Program-made: the position numbers and the translations under genes
Assembly: GCA_051954695.1 (NCBI GenBank)
Contig: JBQCHL010000033.1
Coordinates: forward strand, 61,166-125,165
DNA length: 64,000 nucleotides
Direction: 5' to 3'
Source: Terrimonas_A sp051954695
Lineage (GTDB): Bacteria > Bacteroidota > Bacteroidia > Chitinophagales > Chitinophagaceae
The notes under the pieces: generated by a model
The model's database searches: none
Told to the model about the DNA's origin: nothing
What the model saw: only the letters and a program-made list of their open reading frames with translations
In this document: in pieces, positions 36,751-44,550 of the stretch
How positions within the stretch are numbered: the stretch's first letter is position 1
Layout of the letters: each line of letters starts with the position of its first letter

Positions 36751-38220
36751 CTACCCAATAGCCTGGAGCACCCTGCTTCTTATCTCACTCACAGGGATCC
36801 TTTCCTGCTCCATACTATCCCTGTAACGGATAGTAACCGTGTTATCCTCTTTGGTTTGATGATCTACAGTTACGCAGAAAGGTGTTCCCAATGCATCCAT
36901 CCGGCGGTAGCGTTTACCAATAGAATCCTTTTCTTCATAAAAAGAACGGAAATGGTGTTTGCAATCATCTACAATGCTTTTCGCAATTTCAGGAAGACCG
37001 TCTTTCTTGGTCAGCGGCAAAACAGCCAGTTTGATCGGCGCCAGCTTTGCAGGGAATTTCAATACCACCCTGCTGTCTGGTTTCTCCGGGGTGCTTAAAT
37101 CCTGCTCCTCATAAGCATGGCTCATTACCAGCAGGAACATACGGTCGAGACCGATAGATGTTTCAATCACATAAGGTATATAATTGCCATAAGGCTTGCC
37201 AGTGGCCGGATCAACATCATTATCGAAATACTGCATTTTTTTCTTGCTGTATTCCTGGTGTTGCGACAGATCAAAATCACCACGGGAGTGAATTCCTTCC
37301 ACTTCTTTAAAACCAATGGGGAAATTGAACTCTATATCACAGGCTTCTTTGGCATAATGCGCCAGCTTCACATGATCATGATAACGATAGCTCTCAGCCG
37401 GTATGCCAAGACTTAAATGCCATTGCAGCCTTGCTTCTTTCCAGTATTTATACCATTCGCCTTCTGTGCCAGGACGTACAAAAAACTGCATTTCCATTTG
37501 CTCAAACTCCCTCATCCGGAAAATGAACTGACGGGCAACGATCTCATTCCGGAATGCCTTACCGGTCTGGGCAATACCAAACGGCACTTTCATCCGCCCT
37601 GTTTTCTGCACATTCAGGAAATTGACAAAAATACCTTGTGCTGTTTCCGGGCGCAGGTACACAATATTGTCCTGTCCTTCCTCGGCTGCCACTGCACCGA
37701 ATTCAGTCGCAAACATCAGGTTGAACTGGCGGATATCCGTCCAGTTGGAAGTGCCGCTGATAGGACAGGTAATTCCATGGTCAGCGATCAGTTGTTTCAA
37801 TCCAGTAAAATCATCCTTGGCCAGCAGGTTTTCCATTTCATCCAGCATACCCTTTGCCTCATCAATACGACCGTCCTTTTCCATCTGTTCTGCATGGGCC
37901 TCAATAAGATGATCTACCCTGTAGCGCTTCTTGCTGTCCTTATTGTCGATCATCGGATCATTGAAATTGTCCACGTGACCGCTGGCTTTCCAGGTTGTAG
38001 GGTGCATAAAAATGGCTGCATCGATACCAACGATATTATCATTCAGCTGGGTCATGCTTTTCCACCAGTAATCGCGGATATTCTTTTTTAATTCACTGCC
38101 CATCTGGCCATAATCATATACAGCCTGCAGCCCATCATATATTTCGCTGCTGGGAAAAATAAAACCGTACTCTTTACAATGCGAGATGATCGCCTGGAAC
38201 TTATTGGAATCGTTTGCCAT
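36751..38220 (-). CDS. glyS: Glycine--tRNA ligase (class II, single-chain type)
   Basis: Homodimeric class II glycyl-tRNA synthetase of 489 residues, the eukaryotic-like form found in Bacteroidota rather than the alpha2beta2 form. It opens FQAIISHCKEYGFIFPSSEIYDGLQAVYDYGQ, a family hallmark, and has motif 2 FGIAQTGKAFRNEIVARQFIFRMREFEQME (read in parts), the glycine pocket region and the anticodon-binding domain at the end (LAVLPLTKKDGLPEIA, IGKRYRRMDALGTPFCVTVDH). No frameshift. It is the last gene of a minus-strand run and faces an FNR-like gene. The 8.5% or so Cys-rich region seen in zinc-binding members is absent. Confidence 0.95.
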   Translation of the reverse strand: MANDSNKFQAIISHCKEYGFIFPSSEIYDGLQAVYDYGQMGSELKKNIRDYWWKSMTQLNDNIVGIDAAIFMHPTTWKASGHVDNFNDPMIDNKDSKKRYRVDHLIEAHAEQMEKDGRIDEAKGMLDEMENLLAKDDFTGLKQLIADHGITCPISGTSNWTDIRQFNLMFATEFGAVAAEEGQDNIVYLRPETAQGIFVNFLNVQKTGRMKVPFGIAQTGKAFRNEIVARQFIFRMREFEQMEMQFFVRPGTEGEWYKYWKEARLQWHLSLGIPAESYRYHDHVKLAHYAKEACDIEFNFPIGFKEVEGIHSRGDFDLSQHQEYSKKKMQYFDNDVDPATGKPYGNYIPYVIETSIGLDRMFLLVMSHAYEEQDLSTPEKPDSRVVLKFPAKLAPIKLAVLPLTKKDGLPEIAKSIVDDCKHHFRSFYEEKDSIGKRYRRMDALGTPFCVTVDHQTKEDNTVTIRYRDSMEQERIPVSEIRSRVLQAIG

Positions 38221-38322
38221 AATCTTTTTTAATTACCTGGAATTTCCGGCCTGCAAAAATAAGTGAAGAGAATCAAAGAATAGCCCGGAGTCGGTTCTGA
38301 GTCGTGAGTATCTAGCCGCAGA

Positions 38323-39303
38323 TCAGGAGTTGGTGGAGGAAGAGGGGCCGTTGATGGTTTCCTGGAGGGTGGCGGACTCTTTTGCTGCGTGTTGCAGGTC
38401 TTTTTCAGATTCCACTTCCACCTGCTCGATCCAGACAGCATAGTTGTTGGGATAGATACGCGACCCTGTTTCAACGGCAAAAGCATGTGTGAATGCTGCT
38501 CCGAAGTACAGGATGATCGCTGAATAGTAGACCCACAGCAAAATCACAATAATGGACCCTGCAGCTCCATAAGCTGAAGACATCCTGTTTTGGCCCAGGT
38601 AATAGCCTATAAGGAACCTGCCTATCATAAACAGGATGGCAGTGGCGGCGGCGCCTGCCCTTACATGTTTCCATTGTATCCGTGCATCAGGTAATACCTT
38701 AAAAATCAGTGCAAAGAGGGAAGCCGTGATCAGGAAAGTGAACAAGACATTGGTGATATAGACCACGATCACTGCTGTTTCGGGGAAAGTTTGCGTGAGA
38801 CGGCCGATCAACATGTCCATAATACCATTTATGATCAATGAAACCAGGAGAAGGAAGCCCAGCGATATGATCATGGAAAAAGAAAGAAGCCGGTTGATCA
38901 GCATTTTGAGAAAACCTCTGCCCTTTCTGGGTTTCGCTTTCAGCCGCCAGATCTGGTTTACCGAATCCTGTATCTCACCAAACACGCTGGTGGCGCCGAT
39001 CACAAGGGTGGCAATACCCACTGTAGTAGCCAGTTTGCTTTCCGATGATAAAGTGGCATTGCGGATAACCGATTGTATCTGCAAGGCAGCATCATGCCCC
39101 ACAAAATCCGAGATCTGCCCATACACCATGCCTTCTACTGCTTCCTGCCCATAAAAAAGATCGCTTACCCATATAATAATGATCAGCAGGCCTGGCAATG
39201 AGAAAACAGTATAATAAGCAAGGGCAGCACTCAGTTTCAGGATCTTTTTGGTGAAAAAATCAGAAAATGCCTCTTTAATGCTATTCCAGACTTTTTTTGC
39301 CAT
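38323..39303 (-). CDS. YihY/BrkB family inner-membrane protein
   Basis: A 326-residue membrane protein of the YihY family. Hallmarks are AALAYYTVFSLPGLLIII in the first segment, IQSVIRNATLSSESKLATTVGI, a repeated pattern of about six hydrophobic helices, and YGAAGSIIVILLWVYYSAIILYFGAAFTHAF near the end, which is the typical signature. The last 45 residues (ESEKDLQHAAKESATLQET) are a soluble acidic tail. The family is often called virulence factor BrkB, but it has no proven activity; older claims of RNase BN activity were wrong. It is followed by a MazG-like gene 32 bases upstream on the same strand. Confidence 0.9.
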   Translation of the reverse strand: MAKKVWNSIKEAFSDFFTKKILKLSAALAYYTVFSLPGLLIIIIWVSDLFYGQEAVEGMVYGQISDFVGHDAALQIQSVIRNATLSSESKLATTVGIATLVIGATSVFGEIQDSVNQIWRLKAKPRKGRGFLKMLINRLLSFSMIISLGFLLLVSLIINGIMDMLIGRLTQTFPETAVIVVYITNVLFTFLITASLFALIFKVLPDARIQWKHVRAGAAATAILFMIGRFLIGYYLGQNRMSSAYGAAGSIIVILLWVYYSAIILYFGAAFTHAFAVETGSRIYPNNYAVWIEQVEVESEKDLQHAAKESATLQETINGPSSSTNS

Positions 39304-39335
39304 GCTTATACATGAAAAAAATAGTGCCAGTCTTT

Positions 39336-39659
39336 CTACAATTTGGAATTCCCTTTATGTCGTTCAGCATCCCGTTTAGTTTTCTTGTCCAGGTTCTTTT
39401 CCCAGGCCTTTTCCAGGTCAACCCCGGTTTGATTGGCCAGGCAAACCAGCACCCAGAGCACATCGGCCATCTCATCACCAAGATCGCGCCCTTTGTCTGA
39501 TTCCTTGAACGACTGGTCCCCATATTGGCGGGCCATGATCCTGGCAAGCTCTCCCACTTCTTCTGTCAGTATTGCCATATTGGTCAGTTCACTGAAATAG
39601 CGGACACCAATTGTTTTGATCCATTCATCCACTTGTTGCTGCGCTTGCCGGATAGTCAT
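39336..39659 (-). CDS. MazG-like nucleotide pyrophosphohydrolase
   Basis: A 107-residue small pyrophosphohydrolase that cleaves NTPs or dNTPs to monophosphates and pyrophosphate, a housecleaning role. MTIRQAQQQVDEWIKTIG starts the helical bundle; the metal-binding motif is visible as EEVGELAR and DLGDEMADVLWVLVCLAN (ExxE and ExxD). The ATG at 39659 starts the conserved region; a longer reading from 39686 adds an unlikely lead. It is in the same minus-strand run as the YihY gene. Length is typical for a single MazG-like domain. Confidence 0.9.
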   Translation of the reverse strand: MTIRQAQQQVDEWIKTIGVRYFSELTNMAILTEEVGELARIMARQYGDQSFKESDKGRDLGDEMADVLWVLVCLANQTGVDLEKAWEKNLDKKTKRDAERHKGNSKL

Positions 39660-39764
39660 AACAAAATTTTTAGAAGTTCCTTGCAATATAGCATGATTCT
39701 TGCCGTTTTAACCACCCCCTTGCCATCCTCATGCCCTTATTGAAACACCAAAATTCAATGCATC

Positions 39765-40106
39765 ATGTTAACCGTAGTCCGTCATATTTTGCCGCTTGCG
39801 GCACTCATCTTATCGACGCTTATAATAGAAGCGGAAGCTCAGCCGGCATTAGCAACATCTGCTGACTCGGCAAAACCTGCCAAGCCATACCGGATCCTTA
39901 CTTCCGGCAAGCAGATCACTATCAAAAGCACAAAAGACATCAAAAGCGTAATGGTTTGGTCATCAGGCGGGAACCGCATACTGGAACAAAAGGAAGTGAA
40001 TAACTCCAATTATAATTTCAGGATCAGTGTGAATGAAAAGATATTCTTCATCCGGCTGCAACTGGCAGACGGGAAGGTATATTCAGAAAAAATAGGTATA
40101 CAATAA
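39765..40106 (+). CDS. Secreted miniature protein resembling a stand-alone T9SS type A tail
   Basis: A 113-residue exported protein. MLTVVRHILPLAALILSTLIIEAEAQ is a signal peptide. The remainder after a short Ala/Pro/Ser linker (residues 27-43) is a single domain: ITIKSTKDIKSVMVWSSGG then ILEQKEVNNSNYNFRISVN and then FFIRLQLADGKVYSEKIGIQ. The order and spacing match the T9SS type A tail pattern (strand, V.S..G, hydrophobic turn, then Y/F..R..LADGK...KI.I.). It has no cargo part in front. It converges on dtd with nine bases between stop codons. Role unknown; it could be a surface protein with only the tail fold, or a T9SS accessory. Confidence 0.65.
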   Translation: MLTVVRHILPLAALILSTLIIEAEAQPALATSADSAKPAKPYRILTSGKQITIKSTKDIKSVMVWSSGGNRILEQKEVNNSNYNFRISVNEKIFFIRLQLADGKVYSEKIGIQ

Positions 40107-40114
40107 GAACCGGC

Positions 40115-40567
40115 TCATTCCTTATTTTTCGTGTCTATCCAGATAGTAACAGGTCCATCATTCAGTAATTCCACTTTCATATCTGCACCAAAGCTTCCCG
40201 TTCCGATTTCTTTCTCCAGATCAGTTGATAGTTGTTTGATCATCGCCTCATACATAGGTATGGCATGGTCGGGTTTGCTTGCCCGGATATAGGAAGGGCG
40301 GTTGCCTTTTTTGGTTGATGCATGCAGGGTGAACTGGCTCACCAGGAGTATCTCGCCATTAATTTCTTTTACTGAACGGTTCATCACCCCATTCTCATCA
40401 TTAAAAATGCGCAGGTTAACGATCTTGCTGCTGAGCCAACTGATATCATCGCCAGTATCTGCATCTTCTATTCCCAGCAAAACCAGAAGGCCGTCCTGAA
40501 TGGCAGATTTCTGCCGGCCATCAATCGTAACGCTTGCGTTTTTCACCCTTTGTATTACAGCCCGCAT
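40115..40567 (-). CDS. dtd: D-aminoacyl-tRNA deacylase
   Basis: Dtd removes D-amino acids, and also glycine from mischarged tRNA(Ala), so protecting translation. The 150-residue product has the full pattern: MRAVIQRVKNASVTIDG, GLLVLLGIEDADTGDD, the catalytic LVSQFTLHAST (SQFT), and the Gly-cisPro motif in LLNDGPVTIWID. Length is normal. It is divergent from arfB, with 50 bases between the start codons; both act in translation quality control. Confidence 0.95.
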   Translation of the reverse strand: MRAVIQRVKNASVTIDGRQKSAIQDGLLVLLGIEDADTGDDISWLSSKIVNLRIFNDENGVMNRSVKEINGEILLVSQFTLHASTKKGNRPSYIRASKPDHAIPMYEAMIKQLSTDLEKEIGTGSFGADMKVELLNDGPVTIWIDTKNKE

Positions 40568-40617
40568 ATATTGTATCTTTACTTACTCACAAATATATTG
40601 GCAGCAAGCCATTGACC

Positions 40618-41025
40618 ATGATAGATCTCAGAAAAGAAATTTCCTTTCAAACCACGCGCAGCGGGGGCAAGGGAGGTCAGAACGTAAATAAAGTGGAAAC
40701 AGCCGTGATCGCTTCGTTGCCAGTGGCTGCTTCCTCATTGCTCAATGAAGAACAAAAAGCCATTGTTGCAGAAAAATTGTCCAACCGTATCAATGCAGAA
40801 GGGATGCTGCAGGTAAAAGCACAAACCCATCGTACCCAACTGGCCAATAAGGAAGAAGCTGTTCAAAAGATCAATGAACTGGTACATCATGCCCTCTTAA
40901 AGAAAAAACCGCGCATAGCCACCAAGGTCAGTAAAGCAGCGAAAGAGCGGCGGATGGAGTCAAAAAAGAGAAAGTCGGAAGTAAAAGCCGGCCGGCAGAA
41001 ATACAGGAATGGTCGTGAATTCTGA
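40618..41025 (+). CDS. arfB: Peptidyl-tRNA hydrolase ArfB (ribosome rescue factor, YaeJ type)
   Basis: ArfB hydrolyses peptidyl-tRNA on stalled ribosomes lacking a stop codon. The 135-residue protein has the release-factor-like GGQ domain, with GGQ at residues 19-21 in SGGKGGQNVNKVETAV, and a basic C-terminal tail (KERRMESKKRKSEVKAGRQKYRNG) that enters the mRNA channel. The Gln and the tail are both intact, so activity is expected. ATG at 40618 gives the standard start; a longer reading from 40534 lies in the dtd promoter. The next gene, a peroxidase, starts three bases after the stop, so they may share a transcript. Confidence 0.95.
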   Translation: MIDLRKEISFQTTRSGGKGGQNVNKVETAVIASLPVAASSLLNEEQKAIVAEKLSNRINAEGMLQVKAQTHRTQLANKEEAVQKINELVHHALLKKKPRIATKVSKAAKERRMESKKRKSEVKAGRQKYRNGREF

Positions 41026-41028
41026 TTT

Positions 41029-42075
41029 ATGAAAAAACATTTATTCACCATATTATCCATCATTCTCTTTGTTGTCTCCGTTTCCTACGTGCTGGGCTCA
41101 TGCAAGAAAGACGATAACCCGAACGATCTTACTTTTTTATCGCAGGAAATACCGGCAGGTTTTCCCGACCCACTGTATCGCTTCACCGATAATCCACTGA
41201 CCAAAGAAGGATTTGAGCTGGGCCGCAAATTATTTTATGATGGACGGCTTTCGGTAGATAGTGCTCACCCCTGCGCTTCCTGCCATCAGCAGATCGCTGC
41301 TTTTGGAACATACGAGCACGACCGGAGCCATGGTGTATACCACTCCCATACACTGCGCAATGCTCCTGTCCTGTTCAACCTTGCCTGGCAAAACAGTTAT
41401 CATTGGGATGGAGAGTTCAGTACGCTTTTTTCAGAAGCAGCCCAGCCGATCAACGGACATATTGAAATGGGAGAATCGTTCAACGGCGTTATAGGCAAAC
41501 TGCAAAAGGACCCCGAATACAGGAAGATGTTTAAAGAGGTCTTTCGCACAGAATTCATCAGTGCAGAGAACATGCTGAAAGCACTCGCACAATTTACCGG
41601 CTACATGACCTCCGCCAACTCCAAATATGACCGTGTTAAAAAAGGTGAAGCTTCTTTCACAGCACCCGAACAATCCGGCTATGAATTGTTCCAGGCACAT
41701 TGTGCAAGCTGCCACCCTGAGCCTATGTTCACGGATTATAGTTTCCGTAATATCGGTCTGCCGGTCGACAATGCATTGAACGATTACGGCCGTATGCGGA
41801 TCACACATCTATCGGAAGATTCGCTGAAATTCAAGGTCCCTACCCTGCGCAACGTATATATTTCTTCCAATTATATGCATGACGGACGCTTTGCTACGCT
41901 CGGCCAATGCCTCGATCATTACCGGACCGGTGTGCAGCAAAGCCCTACGCTTGATCCTTCGCTGGCAAATGGCATTCCGCTTACCAATACAGAAGCCACC
42001 AATATTGCACTGTTTTTGCGGACGCTTACCGATTCAAGTTTTTTGAAGGATACACGATTTAGCGAACCGAAATAA
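41029..42075 (+). CDS. Di-haem cytochrome c peroxidase (lipoprotein)
   Basis: A 348-residue periplasmic di-haem peroxidase of the MauG/CcpA superfamily, which reduces hydrogen peroxide with electrons from cytochrome c. A lipobox (LGSC, Cys25) suggests an outer- or inner-membrane anchor. Haem motifs are CASCH at residues 82-86 and CASCH at 225-229, and the conserved QHHWDGEF-like site is QNSYHWDGEF. The length and order (N-terminal haem, then the C-terminal haem with SFRNIGLPVDN) are normal. It starts three bases after arfB. An in-frame-broken monohaem cytochrome sits 38 kb away; there is no sign that they are linked. Confidence 0.9.
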   Translation: MKKHLFTILSIILFVVSVSYVLGSCKKDDNPNDLTFLSQEIPAGFPDPLYRFTDNPLTKEGFELGRKLFYDGRLSVDSAHPCASCHQQIAAFGTYEHDRSHGVYHSHTLRNAPVLFNLAWQNSYHWDGEFSTLFSEAAQPINGHIEMGESFNGVIGKLQKDPEYRKMFKEVFRTEFISAENMLKALAQFTGYMTSANSKYDRVKKGEASFTAPEQSGYELFQAHCASCHPEPMFTDYSFRNIGLPVDNALNDYGRMRITHLSEDSLKFKVPTLRNVYISSNYMHDGRFATLGQCLDHYRTGVQQSPTLDPSLANGIPLTNTEATNIALFLRTLTDSSFLKDTRFSEPK

Positions 42076-42093
42076 TATTTTACTGATCAGGCC

Positions 42094-42159
42094 TCCCTTC
42101 CCGTTCTTCCCGCCTTACCGGTAAATTCTTACCGGTAAGGCGGGAAGAACGGGAAGGGA
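42094..42159. repeat. Long perfect GC-rich hairpin, copy 2 of a two-copy family
   Basis: 31-base arms at 42094-42124 and 42129-42159 pair perfectly over the four-base loop ATTC. The core CTTCCCGCCTTACCGGTA (42106-42123) is identical to the core at 11657-11674. It sits 18 bases after the peroxidase and before the flippase promoter region. No T-run follows. Both copies follow the 3' end of a plus-strand gene. Confidence 0.9.
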
Positions 42160-42201
42160 TCGCTTTAAACAGAACGTATCTTTTTTGTTAGGTTATTATT
42201 T

Positions 42202-42209
42202 TACATTTG
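42202..42209 (+). promoter_or_regulatory. Bacteroidota -7-like element before the flippase gene
   Basis: TACATTTG matches TAnnTTTG and is 17 bases before the TTG start at 42226, so the leader would be very short. A TTTG occurs 14 bases upstream of it, closer than the usual 19 to 20. Confidence 0.4.
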
Positions 42210-42225
42210 TTGTTAAACTTTTCTT

Positions 42226-43737
42226 TTGAGCGGCATTAAGAAACTGGCAGGTCAAACTTTATGGTATGGTATTCCAACAATAGCCAGCCGTTTTTTGGGC
42301 TACCTGATGAACCTGTCCCTGCCGCTTTTATTTGCCCAACCGGCTACAACGGCTGACCTCACCCAGGTATACGCGATCATTCCATTTTTGAATGTGTTGT
42401 TCACCTACGGACTTGAAACCGCTTATTTCCGTTTTTCGCAGGACCATGACCAGAAAAAACTATACAATACCCTTTCTGTTTCATTGATCATTTCCACTAT
42501 TGTATTTACCGGTATACTACTGCTTTGCAAAGAACCGATCGTGCGGTGGGCAAGGTTGGAAAAGCATCCTGAATATATTACCTGGATGGCTGGTATCATT
42601 TTCTTTGATGCGCTCTCCACTCTTGCCTTTGCAAGGCTGCGCCAGGAGAACCGTCCAAAACGTTATGCTTTTGCAAGGATGGCCGGCGTGCTTATGTATG
42701 TTGTAGTGATCGTTATTTTTCTTGGGGTGATCCCAAAATATGTCGAGGCTAATAAAGAGTCTTTCCTCGGCACGTTTTACAATAAGGAGATTGGCATTGG
42801 TTATTATCTCATCGGAAATCTTTGCGGCAGCATTTTAACCTTTATTCTTTTAAGAAAAGAATTCGTTCAGATCCGTTTTAGTTTTGATGCGGCTCTCTGG
42901 AAAAAAGTAATGCATTACTCATACCCGCTGGTAATAGTGGGAATGGGCGGCATGGTAAATGATATGCTTAGCCGTCTTATTTATCAGCACGTGGTTGACC
43001 TGCCTGAACAACAGGCCAAACATGAACTGGGGATCTTTGGGAATATTTACCGGCTGGCCGTTCTGGTCACTATCATGATACAGGCATTCCGCATGGCGGC
43101 AGAGCCATTTTTCTTCAACCGCTCGCGTGAAGAAAATCCACAGCGTATTTATGCCCGGGTAATGAAGTTCTTTGTGATCGCCTGCTGCTTCATGTTCCTT
43201 TTTATCAGTCTTTATATTGATGTGTTTGCCTGGTTTTTTGAAGCCATTGACAAAGCCACATGGGTTGAGGGGTTAGGTATTGTTCCTCTGCTTGCACTGG
43301 GTAATATCTTCCTGGGCATTTATTACAATCTTAGTATCTGGTATAAGCTGTCTAATAAAAACATGATGGGGGCAGCTATTACGCTTGCAGGTGCCGTGCT
43401 CACCATTGTATTGAATATTATTTTAATTCCCCGGTTCCATTATTTCGGAGCAGCCATCGCCACTTTCTGCTGTTATCTTTTCATGATGATCGTGAGTTAT
43501 ATCATGGGGCAGAAATATTATCCTGTGCCTTATCCCCGCAAAAAGCTGATCGCTTACCTCGTGATGGTAGTACTGATCTATCTGCTGCACCTGGGATTGG
43601 TGCATATCTGGGCCAACCGCTGGTTCAACCTGGCGTCTGCTACCTTGCTCCTTCTTTCATTCGCCTGGTTCATTATCCGTATTGAACGGAAGGAATTGCA
43701 GAACCTGCCTGTTATAGGAAAGCTGCTCTACCGTTGA
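42226..43737 (+). CDS. Polysaccharide flippase (MATE/Wzx-like), TTG start
   Basis: A 503-residue inner-membrane protein of the MOP superfamily with about 14 hydrophobic segments, of the kind that flips lipid-linked oligosaccharides. The start GIKKLAGQTLWYGIPTI is the typical N-terminus of Bacteroidota Wzx-like proteins; no ATG precedes Met28, so the TTG at 42226 must be the start. Later segments include FFDALSTLAFARLRQENRPKRY (helix 4-loop) and a cytoplasmic C-terminal LIAYLVMVVLIYLLHLGL. It stands alone, with no glycosyltransferases nearby, so it may be a peptidoglycan-lipid II or teichuronic/exopolysaccharide transporter; substrate unknown. Confidence 0.88.
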   Translation: MSGIKKLAGQTLWYGIPTIASRFLGYLMNLSLPLLFAQPATTADLTQVYAIIPFLNVLFTYGLETAYFRFSQDHDQKKLYNTLSVSLIISTIVFTGILLLCKEPIVRWARLEKHPEYITWMAGIIFFDALSTLAFARLRQENRPKRYAFARMAGVLMYVVVIVIFLGVIPKYVEANKESFLGTFYNKEIGIGYYLIGNLCGSILTFILLRKEFVQIRFSFDAALWKKVMHYSYPLVIVGMGGMVNDMLSRLIYQHVVDLPEQQAKHELGIFGNIYRLAVLVTIMIQAFRMAAEPFFFNRSREENPQRIYARVMKFFVIACCFMFLFISLYIDVFAWFFEAIDKATWVEGLGIVPLLALGNIFLGIYYNLSIWYKLSNKNMMGAAITLAGAVLTIVLNIILIPRFHYFGAAIATFCCYLFMMIVSYIMGQKYYPVPYPRKKLIAYLVMVVLIYLLHLGLVHIWANRWFNLASATLLLLSFAWFIIRIERKELQNLPVIGKLLYR

Positions 43738-43738
43738 A

Positions 43739-44383
43739 TTAATACAATTTCACAAACGGATTATTCATTTTCTCCAGGCCGATCGTCGTTACAGGCCCAT
43801 GCCCGGAATATACTTTGGTGTCGTCTGGCAGGGTAAAAAATCGGGTCTGAATACTGTTGATCAGCGTGGCATAATCCCCACCCGGAAGGTCTGTACGGCC
43901 AATGCTGCCATTGAATAATACATCCCCGCCTATCACAAAAGAACCCGGCTCATAATAAAAAGAGAGGCTGCCGGGAGAATGGCCGGGAGTGAATAGTACT
44001 TCCAGTTTTTCATCGCCCAGGAAAATGGGTTGGTTTTCCGGGATGAATTTCAATTCCCCTTCGTAATGATCAAACGGCAATTGCCACCGCTCAGCGGCTG
44101 CAGGAGCCCGGTCAAGCACGGGTTTTTCCTTTTCGTGGATATGCGGGATTAGCCCCCATGTTTCAAATATGAATTTATTGCCAAATACGTGATCGAGATG
44201 GCCATGTGTATTGAGCAGTAAAACCGGTTTCAGACCGGCCCCTTCGATAGCTGATCTGAGTTCGTCGCGTTCTTCCTGAAAATAACAGCCAGGATCTATA
44301 ATGCAGCACTCGCCCTTTTCGTTATACAAAACGTAGGTATTCTCCTGGATGGGGCTAAAAGTGAATGTCTTAACAGTTAACAT
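43739..44383 (-). CDS. Metallo-beta-lactamase-fold hydrolase (glyoxalase II-like)
   Basis: A 214-residue hydrolase of the glyoxalase II group. Metal-binding motif THGHLDH is intact, with the next His in TPGHSPGSLSFYY, the bridging Asp in IGGDVLFNGSIGRTDLPGG, and the last His in YSGHGPVTTIGLE. MLTVKTFTFSPIQENTYVLYN is the family start. The protein lacks the C-terminal glutathione-binding domain, so it is more likely a general thioester or ester hydrolase (YcbL type). It converges with the flippase with one base between the stop codons, and is divergent from the large gene at 44551. Substrate unknown. Confidence 0.9.
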   Translation of the reverse strand: MLTVKTFTFSPIQENTYVLYNEKGECCIIDPGCYFQEERDELRSAIEGAGLKPVLLLNTHGHLDHVFGNKFIFETWGLIPHIHEKEKPVLDRAPAAAERWQLPFDHYEGELKFIPENQPIFLGDEKLEVLFTPGHSPGSLSFYYEPGSFVIGGDVLFNGSIGRTDLPGGDYATLINSIQTRFFTLPDDTKVYSGHGPVTTIGLEKMNNPFVKLY

Positions 44384-44423
44384 GATCGGTTTTTCGTATT
44401 TTTAAAAATGGGGGCGAATCCGG

Positions 44424-44431
44424 TACATTTG
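44424..44431 (+). promoter_or_regulatory. Bacteroidota -7-like element before the large barrel protein gene
   Basis: TACATTTG matches TAnnTTTG, between the divergent glyoxalase II-like gene and the plus-strand gene. It is 24 bases before a possible ATG at 44455 and 120 before the chosen start at 44551. Confidence 0.4.
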
Positions 44432-44550
44432 TAAAATAAGAAACAATAAACGATATGCACCCACTAAATTTCCGGCATCTTACTGATATGCACGAAAAGA
44501 TCAAACGGGTGAGAATGATCGGCAGCTTTATAAATAATAAATATTCCCTG

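Noticed and set aside
37417..38091. A 224-codon open frame opposite glyS
   Set aside because: Shadow of a conserved synthetase gene; composition rich in Cys, His and Phe and no motif.
39281..39547. Second open frame on the minus strand overlapping the MazG-like gene
   Set aside because: It is another frame of the MazG-like gene; the frame with EEVGELAR and DLGDEMAD is the real one.
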